Shown here piece by piece: positions 23,105 through 34,649 of a stretch of DNA of 64,000 bases (position 1 is the first letter of the stretch; the number at the start of each line of letters is the position of its first letter). The translations under genes were made by a program, and so were the position numbers. The notes under the pieces were generated by a model. That model ran no database searches. It was not told the DNA's origin and worked only from the letters and a program-made list of their open reading frames with translations. Origin of the DNA: Coccinella septempunctata. Its lineage: Eukaryota > Arthropoda > Insecta > Coleoptera > Coccinellidae. The stretch spans positions 21,822,001 through 21,886,000 of the forward strand of contig NC_058189.1 in the NCBI RefSeq assembly GCF_907165205.1. Reading direction: 5' to 3'.

Positions 23105-24240
23105 GACCTGACCTCCGGGTGAAGGAGTTATATAATTGAAATAATTTTTGATCATATATGTAGAGGGGAAGGTAAATAACAGGGGTACCTAAAAAGGGGA
23201 AAAAATTTTTATCGAAAAATTTTTCTTCAAACGAATCAGACCTTTACTACCTCCGCATATATTTCTTATTAGTAGTGCGCTCTCACCTCCCGCAACGTTG
23301 CCAGATTTTAGAAGGACAGAAAGTAAGGCAGCTTGAATTCTACTCATATATACAATACATCTGCTCTTCCGATTCATTCACACATATTGAAACCTGTAAA
23401 TATTTCGAGAACGATACTAATATTAATAAACATACGCTAATAATTGATTGATAAGGTTCGTGATCTCGGTGTAAATGAATTTGGACAGAAATTATTATCT
23501 TTTCTTCATGAATATCAACAATTCTGAATGAATATGCTTATGTCTACGATACTTCGTCCGATAGGGGAGTTCAATACCATATAGGTCCCAAAATGAATGA
23601 TACATGACAATGAAATTTTTCGTGACATATGAGCTTAATTCCAAAGACAATTTTACCGAATTTGTTCTGGTATGAAGTAGTTATCTAATTTTTACCGAAT
23701 TTGTTCTGGTATGAAGTAGTTATCTAATTTTTGGGCATTATATTCACGATATTAGGAAGTCCATTGAAATGTTTTTCCCGAATGAATCAACGAAGATAGA
23801 TATACGTTTTACTTTCAGCTTCTATACTTCATTCACTTTCACTTTAGCACTGGATTGGCCATGGAAATTGGATACCTACCTTTCACTCTGTATGGTACAA
23901 AAATGTTGGGTTAAGACGCTTGTCAAAACATTTTTGAGTTTTAAGTAAGATGTCTAAAAATTTTTAGACATTAGTGTGCTACGTAGTTCGTTCTACCCGA
24001 GACCCTCAGTAATTACGTATTTCATCACAATGTCAAATCACTTCGGAAAATATGTAACGAACATAATTGACGTTTATACAAACTGATTGAAGACATACCA
24101 AATCTATTTATTTACATGGAAAATACGAGTGATTAGTAGCTTGAGGAGAGTTACTGTTGTTTATCTTCTTCGGCTGAAGTTGAAGACGTTACATCAGTTG
24201 TAGAATTCAAAAAAATCAACCCGAAAAATGAAATGCATTT
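23105..24240. other. no gene; one 39-bp tandem duplication
   Basis: No coding signal. A 39-bp unit (starting TTTTACCGAATTTGTTCTGG) is present twice in a row at 23652-23730. A palindrome with arms ATGTCTAAAAA lies at about 23950. Nothing else recognised. Confidence 0.5.
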
Positions 24241-24560
24241 GATGCAGTGGTTGGGAATGGGTACCTCATCTAGAAGGAATTAACGGATAATTACAAGAAT
24301 TAAATTAAATTCGTCAACAAAAATCATCTTGCATCAATGGAAGTCAAAAGTAATGAAGGAAGTTTCAAGGCAAGAGGAACTTCACCTTTAAACAAAAATG
24401 GTAGGGAATGGGTACATCTAGAAGAAATGAACGGATAATCACAAGAATTTTGAATTCTTCAACAAAAATCATCTTGCGTGAATGGTAGTCAAAATAATTA
24501 AAAGAAGTTTGAAGCAAGAGGAGCTTCATTTTCAAACAAAATATATAACTGGCTCGTATT
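24240..24560 (+). repeat. tandem copies of a Penelope-like element fragment
   Basis: Two diverged copies of about 150 bp in a row share 'CAACAAAAATCATCTTGC' and 'AAGAGGA(A/G)CTTCA'. The same words, with 'GGCTCGTATT', follow the Penelope-like RT start at 61660-61800. A non-coding relic. Confidence 0.5.
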
Positions 24561-24604
24561 CATGTCTGTTTATTTTCAATACAATGATATAATAATAATA
24601 ATTA

Positions 24605-24780
24605 TACAGGGTGTGGCGTAATGAATGGATAATATGGAGCCTGCGGGTAGAGGACTCTATGGCGGTTCAGATAAAGATATTTCACGTTTGGTAAAAGTGC
24701 ATTGGTTTTCGAGATATTGGGGATTTTCGATGAATCACCCCAAATAATAATAACTGGATATTGACATTTTTTATCATAGC
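24605..24780. mobile_element. one end of the GGGTGTGGCG inverted-repeat element
   Basis: Begins ACAGGGTGTGGCGTAATGAA and matches the left end of the element at 54210-55880 for about 130 bp. The other end is missing. Confidence 0.6.
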
Positions 24781-24851
24781 GGATCAAAAGAAACTCCTTG
24801 ATTTAATGGCATTTCTTAATTGCTCGAGGAATCTTTTGCGATTTTTCAGTA

Positions 24852-26770
24852 CACAGGGTGTTTCACAAGTAAACGGACAAACGAAAACCGTGAATGGAGG
24901 GCATTGAACTGAGTTCAAGAACACCTCATATGTGTGACTTAATCATTCCGTTTCCGATATACGGAGGAGTTTATTCCAATTTCCCGAATTTTAGTTTGGC
25001 TAACTCCAAATTTTTAGTTGGATTCGGCTGAAAATTCATTATCCGCTTAAACTTGTAAGTTTCAATAAAACAGAACATTAAAAGTTGACGAACACAGGAC
25101 CGGACTCATTGAGGCTATATTCAAATTTAAACTCATGCAAAACACTCTGTTTGTAGTTTTTTTCGTCATTGATTTTCTCAAAATCAATGAAACTTTGGTA
25201 TGCCTCATCTGTGGATTATTTTTAATGAATAATTGTTTGGTGCCTTTGGTGGTGAAATGCCTCTGGAAAAAACAGCGCTGCATATTGACTTTTACTTCAC
25301 ATTAATTAATGGGATGAATATGATCGCCAATCAAATGTGGAAATCTAAAAATGGAATTGGAAATGTTCAACTGAATTTTTTCATTCTCAATATATGTCTT
25401 GCATTTGTTTTTGATATTTATAGCATATCTGGTTTTTCAGATAGTTACACTGATAATAAGCTTTATTATCGATAATGAACAAAAATAAAAATCCAGATCT
25501 GACACCCCGCGATTTCTTTCTGTGTTTTTATTCACACAACTAGTTGTCCATAGAAAAATAGATTCATTCTGTAGATCAAGTTTTAATTCTTAGTTTCAAG
25601 GTAGCGTAGTTTTTCCATCCATATTTGGGTATTATCAATTTTGAAACATTTTATCATTGTGAATGACTATTTTGAAGACCGAATATGGTATAATTGTTGA
25701 ACACATTCAACAGAATATTCTTTGAAAAAAAAATCAATTAAGAATTTTTAAATACATTTTCATGAAGTGCTCTATTCCATAGAGGCGTCTGACCAAAACA
25801 ATTATTTCTAGAACATGATCAACAGGTGGGGCAACCCAAAAATCAATTCATTTTGAGACAATAATAATGCAGATAACAAAAAAGTTGAAATAAGGATTAA
25901 AAAACTATATACATATACGGTGTTTTCAAGAGTTTGAAGTTGAGTAAAGCCTCACTGAGCCCGGACAGCCCGGTCCTGATTTTTGTCGAATTTTAATGCT
26001 CTGTTTCAATGAAATTAACAACTCAAGGCTAAATATAAATTTTCAGTCGACTTGATCGAGAATTTCAGGAGTTATTGCCAAACGGAAATTCGAGAAATTT
26101 CAAAAAACCCCGAAGAAACCTATACATAGGGTGCCCAAAAACTATTGAATCAAACGTCACACCACGATAGAGTAGAGAGTAAATCAAATACTATCGAATG
26201 ACACCAACATTAGTTGAGCGAAAATGTACCGTTTCTGAGAAAACCTAACCTAAATTTGCCGATTTTCAAACTATTTTTTCAATCACAAGGCCAATTTGTG
26301 ATTATATTAAGGATGGCGTTTTTCTCCCATATTATCACCCCTGTTTATTCTGAGTATTAAAAATCATGTAGAAAAAACAATTGTTTTAATTTACTTTTAC
26401 TTAGGTTATGGTTATCGATTAACTACTTAGAATAATTTCAATTAGGGGAGATAAAACAATTATCTCAGTTCAATATAATTCAAAATCGATACCTTTTTTC
26501 ACAAACTGGCCCTGTTATTAAGAAAAATAGTTCGAAAATCGGCAACTTTAGGTATTTTAATAAAATTCTAATTATTTTGGAAACGGTACATTTTCGTCGA
26601 AATAATGTTGGTGTCATTCGATAATTTTCAGTTTACTCTATCGTGGTGTGACACTGTGACGTTTGATTCTCTAGTTTTGGGACACCCTGTATATGGGGTG
26701 ATTTTGGACTCAGCGCAATGCCCTCTATTCACGGTTTTCATTTGTCTGTTTATTCGTGAAACACCCTGTA
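24852..26770. mobile_element. 1.9-kb DNA element with CAGGGTGTTTCAC ends
   Basis: The left end CAGGGTGTTTCAC...AAACGGACAAA...CCGTGAATGGAGGGCATTG is matched inverted at 26690-26770 (CAATGCCCTCTATTCACGG...GTGAAACACCCTG). No transposase seen. A second inverted-repeat element is nested at 26122-26694. Confidence 0.7.
26122..26694. mobile_element. nested DNA element with about 110-bp inverted repeats
   Basis: The left end AGGGTGCCCAAAAACTATTG...ATCAAACGTCACA and the right end (...TGTGACGTTTGAT...TTTTGGGACACCCTGTA) pair over about 110 bp, including GAATGACACCAACATTA and AAAATGTACCGTTTC. It lies near the right arm of the 24852 element. Confidence 0.7.
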
Positions 26771-27011
26771 TACCCCTTGTGCTCTGAAATTTTGAAACAA
26801 ATGCCCTCACCGTCATATGAAAATTCAAATTCTTCTTGTTGTGAGACACGTTCATCCAGAGACTCTAGTTCATCCCTTTACCCAAAGCCGACCCTGGTTA
26901 CATTGCACGTTAGAGAAATGAAATCGGCATCTGTATACTGCAAAACACGTGTTAATGCTGATACGAAGGGTTCAAACCAAAGATATTACATGGGCTGTGG
27001 TACGTATATAC

Positions 27012-27034
27012 CAGAGACAAGACCTTTCTCTATG
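27012..27034. mobile_element. 23-bp CAGAGAC/CATAGAG joint without a clean duplication
   Basis: Starts CAGAGACAAGACC and ends TTTCTCTATG, so both end types of the CAGAGAC class are joined. The flanks share only CGTAT (27003-27007 and 27035-27039). Confidence 0.45.
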
Positions 27035-27038
27035 CGTA

Positions 27039-27328
27039 TGGTCCGTATATACACATTTGGTAACCGCAAGTTACCAGAGCGGTTACTCTGGTGACTGATA
27101 TTGAACCAAATTGTCAGGAATTCGACATATACGGACCGCCCACTTACTAACCAGAAGTAACCAAAGTGTATATACGGACCACAGCCTAAGGTATATACAC
27201 TTTGGTTACTTCTGGTTAGTAAGTGGGCGGTCCTTATATGTCGAATTCCTGACAATTCGGTTCAATATCAGTCACCAGAGTAACCGCTCTGGTAACTTTC
27301 GGTCACCAAATGTGTATATACGGACTAT
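27039..27328. mobile_element. inverted dimer of a 143-bp MITE
   Basis: Two copies of one MITE, head to head: 27039-27181 and, inverted, 27189-27328. Ends are TGGTCCGTATATACAC followed by (A/T)TTGG. A single copy lies at 35724-35868. Near-perfect pairing over about 140 bp makes this a strong hairpin. Confidence 0.75.
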
Positions 27329-27440
27329 GGAGGGTAGAGAGAAGGAGAACAAACTTCGAGGCTTTTTGGGCCAAAAAGTGTCCGCAAAAAATCGTAAATA
27401 GGCCAGGTGGCGCTGGCAAGCAATAGAAATGAACCACTGA
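27310..27440. repeat. left arm of an inverted repeat around the THAP gene
   Basis: GGAGGGTAGAGAGAAGGAGA, GTGTCCGCAA and GTAAATAGGCCAGGTGGCGC are found inverted at 31470-31555. The similarity goes on outside the MITE dimer (AACCAAAGATATTACA at about 26976, inverted at about 31585). Confidence 0.65.
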
Positions 27441-27608
27441 ACAACATTGAAGCTTATTCGATTTTAAATGTGAAGAACAAAAGAAATTCAATGATTTCAA
27501 GCGATATCCATGACAACGACGGTCGTTTTGTAAATATTTTGAATTAACCCTCGTGGTACTTGGATAGTGAGATTTAGAATTTTAATTTATTGAGTATTGA
27601 GATATAGG

Positions 27609-28731
27609 CTGAGTTCGGCTTGAAGTTCTACAGATCGAACGGAGAGAGCACGGGGAACGTGACGTCATTATAGATCTCGTTCCCGGTCATTTTCAAACCC
27701 GAACGTACTGGGAGTTCCCTGTCGACATCACCTAGGAGTTTCAAATGGTTGTCAAGACGAGTTGACAACTTTTTGCCGCGTCCTATTTTGGCACTCCGAA
27801 AATAATTTTATAGAAATATTGGTGAAAACCAACGACGTTATATGCATAATATGCATTAGATAAGTGCAATTTGTAAAAACAATTAGTGATCATTTCGTAA
27901 TATGGTAGAACACGACATATGTAAGAATGAGAAGATTTGAAAATTGTTTTGGGTGCTTTCAAGATTCCCGCAGTTCCTCGGAGCTCAAGAAAACAACCAC
28001 CAACGTTTAACAGAAATTTGGTACTAGGTACTGGCCTCATTGTGCTGAGCTCAGTTTGCCGTCACCATTGACTAGAGGTGCTGCTAGCTTGTGTGATTTA
28101 ATTATGTACCAAGAAATAAATAGTAATATCCTAGTAATTTATTTATATGGTATTATTTGTACTATCTGATTTTTGTTTGTTTGAAAGTTTATCTGATATT
28201 TGAAAGTGCGAAATGAATTTGAACCATGCTATTATAAGATTTGGTGTTGAACTCTTTTTGGATTATAAGGAAGAGGAAAGTAAAGGCATCTGAAATGGTA
28301 CCAACTTTCGTCTTCAATTTCAGATTCAATTCTACATTGCTTCAATGATTCCGCAGAAATATTTTTCTGAAATCTGAAAAACATCGTCAAATTTTCTCAA
28401 ATAGGGCATCATTCTAATGTCAATAGCTTCGAGATTTTTGCTTCATATTCAGTTGAACCATCCTAAAAAATCATTTTGTCTTCTATTACGGCGGCAGGGG
28501 CAGTTTTTCAAAAAGGTACTCGTTGGTTTTTGTCACTGACGGCATTTAAAACTTCACACTTGACAGATCCCCATCGTTCTCTATCAGCAAACTCGGGGAA
28601 GTGCGAGCGTGATCGGAGAACATGCTCCGTCACGACCCGAACAGAAAAGGGAATACTCAGAGATCGAAGTCGAACGCGATTGAAATACACTTGACATGCT
28701 CAGAGTCGAAAAGTCGCTAAGCCGAACTCAA
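27609..28731. mobile_element. possible DNA element with TGAGTTCGGCTT ends
   Basis: TGAGTTCGGCTT at the left (27610) and AAGCCGAACTCA inverted at the right (28718-28729), with looser similarity inward (the GATCGAACG and TCGTTCTC regions). No coding content. It ends about 70 bp before the THAP gene start. Confidence 0.35.
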
Positions 28732-28800
28732 CCATAGTATTTAGTAGAGAGTTGAATTTTAGTATTGAAACAAGAGCATTCAAATTATATTACCTTCAAA

Positions 28801-30042
28801 ATGTCTAAGTTATGTGTGGTGAAGAGTTGTCCAGTTGGTCGTATAAGCAGTTTTGAAACGTGTCTTCCTCAGGGCAAATTATCATTTTTCAAAGCGAATG
28901 TGAGTAGAATGAAATTTCTATTATTGTTATTATTTGTAATTAATTACCTATAATTATTTTTCTGTCTCAACAGACCCCTGGGAGGATAGAAAGTTGGTCA
29001 AAAGCCTCATGATTTAGTTTGCCAGTTGCATTTCAAGAGCGAACATATTAACATGTACAACAAAATTGTTATTAAGGATGTTGTCCATTTACATGAATTA
29101 CATAGGAAAACACTCAAACCAGAAGCGTTGCCAACAATTCAGCATCAGTTCCACAGTTCTGCTGGTGAACATCTTGTGGAAGAGCAAATGTTGCAAGACA
29201 AACAAAAGCTTGTACATCAACAACCAGAAATAATACAACATCAAGAAGAAATTGTGAATCAGCACTCACAGCAAGAATCAGAAGTTCCCATAGAACATAA
29301 TTACTGCGTACAACAATCAGAAAAACCATTGCAATATTTGTTGGACAAATATCAGCAATTCTTGCCCCAGCATTGGGCTTACATACCAAAGCCTGATGGA
29401 ATAGAATACATTAGGTTGGATCCAGAGACTCGTCTCATTAAAAACCACATAATGGTTAAAGATGATTTAGCAGTTTTGGTGAGACTACTTAATTCATTGT
29501 CATTCATTAACCATATTCATATGATTTTGTTAACAGGTTATCTTTCCCAATAAAGAAAGACTACATGTAGATGACCAAATTGTCTCGGCACTGCCTGAAG
29601 ATGTTTATGCATATCTGAAAAGTGTGCAGAAGTGGCCATTGTGTGTTGGCACCCAAATTGAGAATCAAAGGTAATTGATTAAATGCAGCCAATAGCATGA
29701 TTTTCATATATTGCAACATTTTCAGTTTTTGGAAAGGATGTCAAGGAGTTATTGTTGGACATGGAATGTATAAAAGAATGCAACAAAATCTTCAATGTCA
29801 ATCATGTCGAGTCCTCCGAAAGAAACTCAATGATAGAAAAGGTGGCAATAGTGTCCAGGAAAAATGGATTATATTTGAGCGTAAGAAGGGTAGTACGCTG
29901 AAACAATGTAATCGTTTACAGAAAAAAGTGAGTATTAGATCATATTTACTTCTTTACTACAGGGTCTCTATCAATTATTGTAACATTGCAGTGTGGATGT
30001 TCCCAGCTTGGAGAAGATGAAACCACAGTATTCTGCAACTAG
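28801..30042 (+). CDS. THAP zinc-finger protein, second exon apparently damaged
   Basis: Exon 1 (28801-28899) encodes 'MSKLCVVKSCPVG' and 'GKLSFFKAN', the start of a THAP domain (C-x4-C). Exon 2 carries its end, 'PHDLVCQLHFKSEHI' (C-x2-H), then 'TLKPEALPTIQH' and a Gln/Glu-rich stretch. Further exons: 29537-29670, 29726-29927, 29992-30042, good GT-AG sites and compatible phases, ending '...ETTVFCN' TAG. The best exon 2 acceptor (CAG, 28973) gives 'TPGRIESWSKAS' then TGA; the CQLHF frame is separate, as if roughly 30 bp between W and C were lost. An AG at 28989 would keep the frame ('FFKAN-KVGQKPHDLVCQLHF') but drop the tryptophan. The role of the C-terminal half is unknown to me; a DNA-binding factor is likely. 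Confidence 0.7.
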
Positions 30043-30439
30043 AAGATATTGGCTAGCTCTCTGAGTGATGGCAGATATTAGTTAAATTTAAAGAGATCCC
30101 TAGAATTTGTTATTCATAATTTATTGTTCATCATAGCATAACATGAAATTATAAAATTGTTTTTTTTTTTAATTGAATAATGTCTTCTACTAGTAGTAGT
30201 AGTAGTAACAGTTGTTTATACTTATATTATTTCATGTACAATGTAGGTTTTCCCAGCTTGATATTATTCATGTAAAGTCTGAAATAGAAATTTTGAATTT
30301 GAATTATCGTGTCTTCTTTTGATAACTGTGGTATCTGAAAAGATGTAGGGCAATGCAAGTAGCATCTTTAGTTCAATGGCTTTCACATTTTGAAGGGCAA
30401 CACATAAATATATTAACGAACAATTCCAGAAAATAGGAT

Positions 30440-30617
30440 GATGGCAGGAATGAAATTATCGGAAAAATGGAAAAATACGGAGGGTTGTTTTATTCCAGTT
30501 TGGATTTATTTCTGCTAACAAAGCCGTTAGAAAAATGTATTCTAAAAACTGTGGCTGAAATGACGCTCAATATTGATCTCATAGAGGAAATTGAGAAGCA
30601 AGAAGAGTGCAGCTAGA
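30440..30617 (+). other. orphan coding-like stretch
   Basis: After an AG at about 30438 an open frame reads 'NEIIGKMEKYGGLFYSSLDL' and 'KTVAEMTLNIDLIEEIEKQE', ending TAG at 30615-30617. No family recognised. It could be a terminal exon of the THAP gene or a transposase relic. Confidence 0.3.
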
Positions 30618-30649
30618 TGGATGTGATTCGCACAAAGTAGAGCTGACAA

Positions 30650-31430
30650 AAAAAAATTATAGATTTCTATATAGTTATGCGTGCCAGGTTTTTGGCCAGG
30701 TCAGATAATAAAAACCATGAAGCCAGTAGGGCAAAAATGAAGATGCATAAAAAAAATGCAAAATTGCTGACTTGAATGTGTATGCATGTTGGTTTTTTGA
30801 GAATAAATAAATATTTTTTTTCAATTTTGTTGTATATTCCTCTCCTTACTAATTAAACCTTTTCTATTACAAACCTCCATATAATTGCTTGCGAATCTTG
30901 CACTTATTTTATTGATAGAAAAACAGTGAAAAGAGCCATTTGCTAAAGCAAATTCAACTAAATAAATATGCATTTAATTAACAATTTATGTTCTTCAAAT
31001 TTTAATGAGATGGATATGATTCTCGGATAAGATATAACGATTTTTTTTCGCACGATACATAACTGAGTTGAAGACGGAAACTACACAACTTAGAATAATC
31101 ATCTGTATTAACAATCCATATGGACGATGTCGCAGTTCATAATCCTTAAATATACATAAACGTACATTATTTGCTGCAAGAATGATATTCTGAATTCTCA
31201 TGATAAACTTCTTATGGATTGAAAATATCCGTCATCAATATTGATCAAGCTTCGTGGAAACGGGTTATATATTATTCGTTTCTTATATTAATTAGCATTG
31301 ATCTCCAATATCGTCAAATTTGTCTTTGTTGACAATCACTGCAGTTGAATCATGAACCATGAACAAATCAATGAAATTTGTTTAATAATGTCATGATTCT
31401 TCTATTTAAAAAAGGCGCGAACACTGTGCA
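30650..31430. other. no recognisable feature
   Basis: AT-rich, short open frames only. The right arm of the inverted repeat begins after it. Confidence 0.4.
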
Positions 31431-31439
31431 TCTCTGTCA

Positions 31440-31610
31440 ATACATCTTCTATCCTTATCTCCTTTATTGCTTCACAGCGCCACCTGGCCTATTTACGGTT
31501 TCTTGCGGACACATTTCGTTACACTAGTTTGTTCTCCTTCTCTCTACCCTCCATAATACGGACCATACGCACTGTAATGTGTGTAATATCTTTGGTTCAA
31601 TATTTTCTAC
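31440..31610. repeat. right arm of the inverted repeat around the THAP gene
   Basis: Reverse complement of about 26970-27010 plus 27310-27440, including GCGCCACCTGGCCTATTTAC and TCTCCTTCTCTCTACCCTCC. This arm lacks the MITE dimer, so it shows the state before that insertion. Confidence 0.65.
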
Positions 31611-31820
31611 CTGATTCTAGCTTTTTAGGAACGAATTGCAGGAATTGCTCAAGATGCAGTTCGAGTAACATTTCGTTTTGCCTGTTATATTGAATAAAAT
31701 TGAATTTATTCCATGGATGATTCGAGAAGTATTGATGTCCAGAATGCTCCAGAATGATGGAAATTTTCAGATTTCATTGAAACTCTTGCGAAAATTATCT
31801 CGCATTGTCAAGTTTAGATT

Positions 31821-32046
31821 TTAACCCTCTAATACCCAAGTCCGCCTTGAGACTGGTTGCATATAAGTGGATACAAAATTATTCTGCCCATGTCTGCCTT
31901 CAGTATAGGTTCATTTTGTGAGAACAGGTGTTAATGTAAATCAGTTAACTATTTGCGAAAAAAAGATGTAGATTACATAAGCTAATTTGAAACTATACGG
32001 AAATAATTATAAAAAAGGAAAAAAAACTTGGGCATTAGAGGGTTAA
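31821..32046. mobile_element. 226-bp TTAA MITE (piggyBac type)
   Basis: TTAACCCTCTAATACCCAAG at the left and CTTGGGCATTAGAGGGTTAA at the right; TTAA at both borders is the piggyBac target signature. No coding frame. Confidence 0.8.
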
Positions 32047-32627
32047 TTCATTCAGAACTTTGAAGTTCGGCAAATAATGATGTAAATATTTCAATATTCT
32101 ATTTGCCTCAAGACTCGAAACTTTTCGAGAAACGATTTATTTAATGATTTGATGACGAATAAATCAAAAAATTATCTGTGTTTATATTATATTTTCATTC
32201 ATTGACGAATATTTAGAATAATGAAGTTCAACAAAAGATACGAACAAGATACTTATTCAATTAGCCTCATGATCCGAAACATTTCAGAATTTATTTCGTG
32301 TTTAGATAATCCGTTGGATATCGGTGTTCACAATACGACTGTAAATTCAGGACCAATTATAGAACGATTTAATTAATAAGTAGATCAATAGCATTCGATA
32401 ACGTTGGTCAGTCTATAAACTGACAACTCAGTTTGTCAAATGACGGATTTCAGTATCAGACTGCTACATAATATAATGAGAGTTCAAAAAAATTTGTATA
32501 CAATATAGAATTTAGATGGTTGATATTATGTGTCGCTAACAGTCAATCACATTTCCTTCAGCGCAGTTGTTGTTTTGAAGAAAAAGTAGTAGATTCTCGC
32601 AAAATCCGAAACTCTACTTGAATAGGC

Positions 32628-32750
32628 CCAGTTGTTCAGTTCGGGATTAAAGTTTATCCTAGATTGATTTTGACATTTCAGTTCATTTTTGTCAGGTTAA
32701 TCTAGGATCATCTTGAATCTCGGCCTAATCCTGAACTGAACAACCGGGTA
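32628..32750. mobile_element. small MITE with CCC(A/G)GTTGTTCAGTTC ends
   Basis: CCCAGTTGTTCAGTTCGGGA and, reversed, CCCGGTTGTTCAGTTCAGGA; inner arms share ATCCTAGATT. AATAG on both sides may be the duplication. Confidence 0.65.
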
Positions 32751-32759
32751 ATAGTAACG

Positions 32760-33415
32760 TAGCATTAATTATAAGTCGGTATATTATTGGAATAATATTA
32801 ATTTTTATAGCGGAGAATAGTGGTTTTTAGCCTCGGTATTCAAGAAATTCATTTTAATATGTTTCTTTAAGGTGAATCGGCCCGAAATCTTGGATCCCCC
32901 GACCTGCTAGTTTCATACACTTCTATGACAATAGCATAATAACTCAAATTTCAACATTTTAAGAGAAATTTTTGAATTTAAGGGAGAGACACATTGAAGA
33001 AATCGATAGCAAGTTACCGCCTAAACAACGAGCTTGCCGAAGTTGAAACTGGTACCAATCTATACTCAGTGCTTCATAATATGTATGGTTTTATGACTCA
33101 GTGTTTTTTAGAACCTGTAAAAAAAAATTGAAACTGTAAACTCATCGCCTTCCAAAGGCTGTATCTTGGAAGGGCTGTCGATTTGGAAAAAAAAATTTAT
33201 AGGAACTACCCCCGCTTATTTTCATTAAGGAATCATCTCCCTTAGTTCTTCGCATTTGTTTACAGATATCCTGTATATAGATATATTTTATCTATGTACC
33301 TATTTATTTTGGATAGTCGAAGTTCAATCAATATGTGTTATTTTCGAAGACCAAAACAAAAATTTCAATTGCACCTGATTTGTTAATTATAAGAATCATC
33401 ATTTATTTGAGGGAG
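32760..33415. other. no recognisable feature
   Basis: No coding signal and no paired ends seen. Confidence 0.4.
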
Positions 33416-33419
33416 AGAG

Positions 33420-34190
33420 AGAGAGAAAATAACTTTATTGAATGCTATTCAAAGGGCTAACGACCGAGGTCTTCCTGCCCATGTTCAATTTATATTTTAC
33501 AATATAATGATATGTGAATTGTATGTGAGTCTGTGCAATATAAAATGTCTAGGATATTAAAGTAGGCTAAGTAGGTATTGAAATATAGGTTGTTCTGGTA
33601 ATTTTCTTTTTGGTCTTTCGAGGTGAGATATGCTATGTGATAGTGGTTCTATTGTATCAATGTTATGCTGTTGACTGATGAATTTCTTGTTTAGTTTCTG
33701 TATTCTGCTGCTTATTGGTTCTATTTTCGTTTTCTCATAAAGATATTCGTTGGTGATCTTTCTCAGACTAGTGCGTTCAGCCACTTCAATCATTTTGATC
33801 GCACTTTTATTGCATTGTCCCAGGATTTGGTGACCATACTCTAGCAGAGGTCTGCAGACCATCTTATAAATTTTGCTGGCTGTCTCTGTGCTGATACCTT
33901 CATTTTTGTATGTCAGTTTTCTGAAATGGTCAGCTCTGTTGATAGTTGCTTGTTTAGTTGATTTAATATGCATTTTAAAATTCAATTTGTGATCAATTAT
34001 CATTCCAAGATATCTGCAATTTGTGCTTGGTTTTAAAGTGGTGTTGTCCAAGGTTAGAGTCGGTGAGTTTTGGTTGCTTTTATGGTGAAAGAGCAAAAAT
34101 TTTGATTTTTTTGGGTTGAGTTTTATTCTCCATTTTCTTAACCATATAAGCAAGGTGTTCTTCAATTGTTCCAATCTATTCATTGTTTCT
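33420..34190 (-). pseudogene. LINE ORF2 C-terminal part, 5'-truncated
   Basis: A 208-codon open frame (34183 to 33557) begins after RT motif C: 'LLIWLRKWRIKLNPKKSKFL', 'CRYLGMIIDHKLNFKMHIKS', 'YKMVCRPLLEYGHQIL'. The 3' UTR contains the word AGGTCTTCCTGCCC (on +) also found at 38980 and 12570, so these are one family. Truncated at the 5' end near 34190. Confidence 0.8.
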
Positions 34191-34608
34191 TGTGTACTTT
34201 CATCATTTATTTTGAATAATAAAACTGCATGCGAAAATACTTAAATTAACTTTTGTCTTTCTAGAAAGACAGAAAGGAGCTCCTTTCATCATGCGCCAAT
34301 CATAGTGTCCGCTGTTCATCATAGCTTTTGAGAATTTACCAATCAATCATCTGTATATCAATCATATGTATCCGAGTATGTATCTATATTATTTACTTCA
34401 TTTTGTAGATTCATCATGTCTTGACAAAAATATGGTTGCAATTTCAAAATATGTTGACTCGAGGCCTTTATTTTTTCCCTTACATCCTGTATGATCTATC
34501 GAAAAATGCAAATCTGTTTTGAATAATTCTTCATAAAATCTTCCTTGTTTCGATATAATTGGTACTTTTCTTTATGATACATCACTAAAAAATTTAGATG
34601 GTACAAGC

Positions 34609-34627
34609 CAGAGACAACCTGTCTCTG
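34609..34627. mobile_element. 19-bp palindromic insertion
   Basis: CAGAGACAACCTGTCTCTG between perfect GTACAAGC copies (34601-34608, 34628-34635). Confidence 0.85.
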
Positions 34628-34649
34628 GTACAAGCTCTTTAAATTTTCG

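Noticed and set aside
24899..24930. CATTGAACTGAGTTCAA, resembling the short palindromic insertions
   Set aside because: It is part of the terminal arm of the 24852-26770 element; the other arm has the matching bases (GGGCATTGCGCTGAGTC), and there is no flanking 8-bp repeat.
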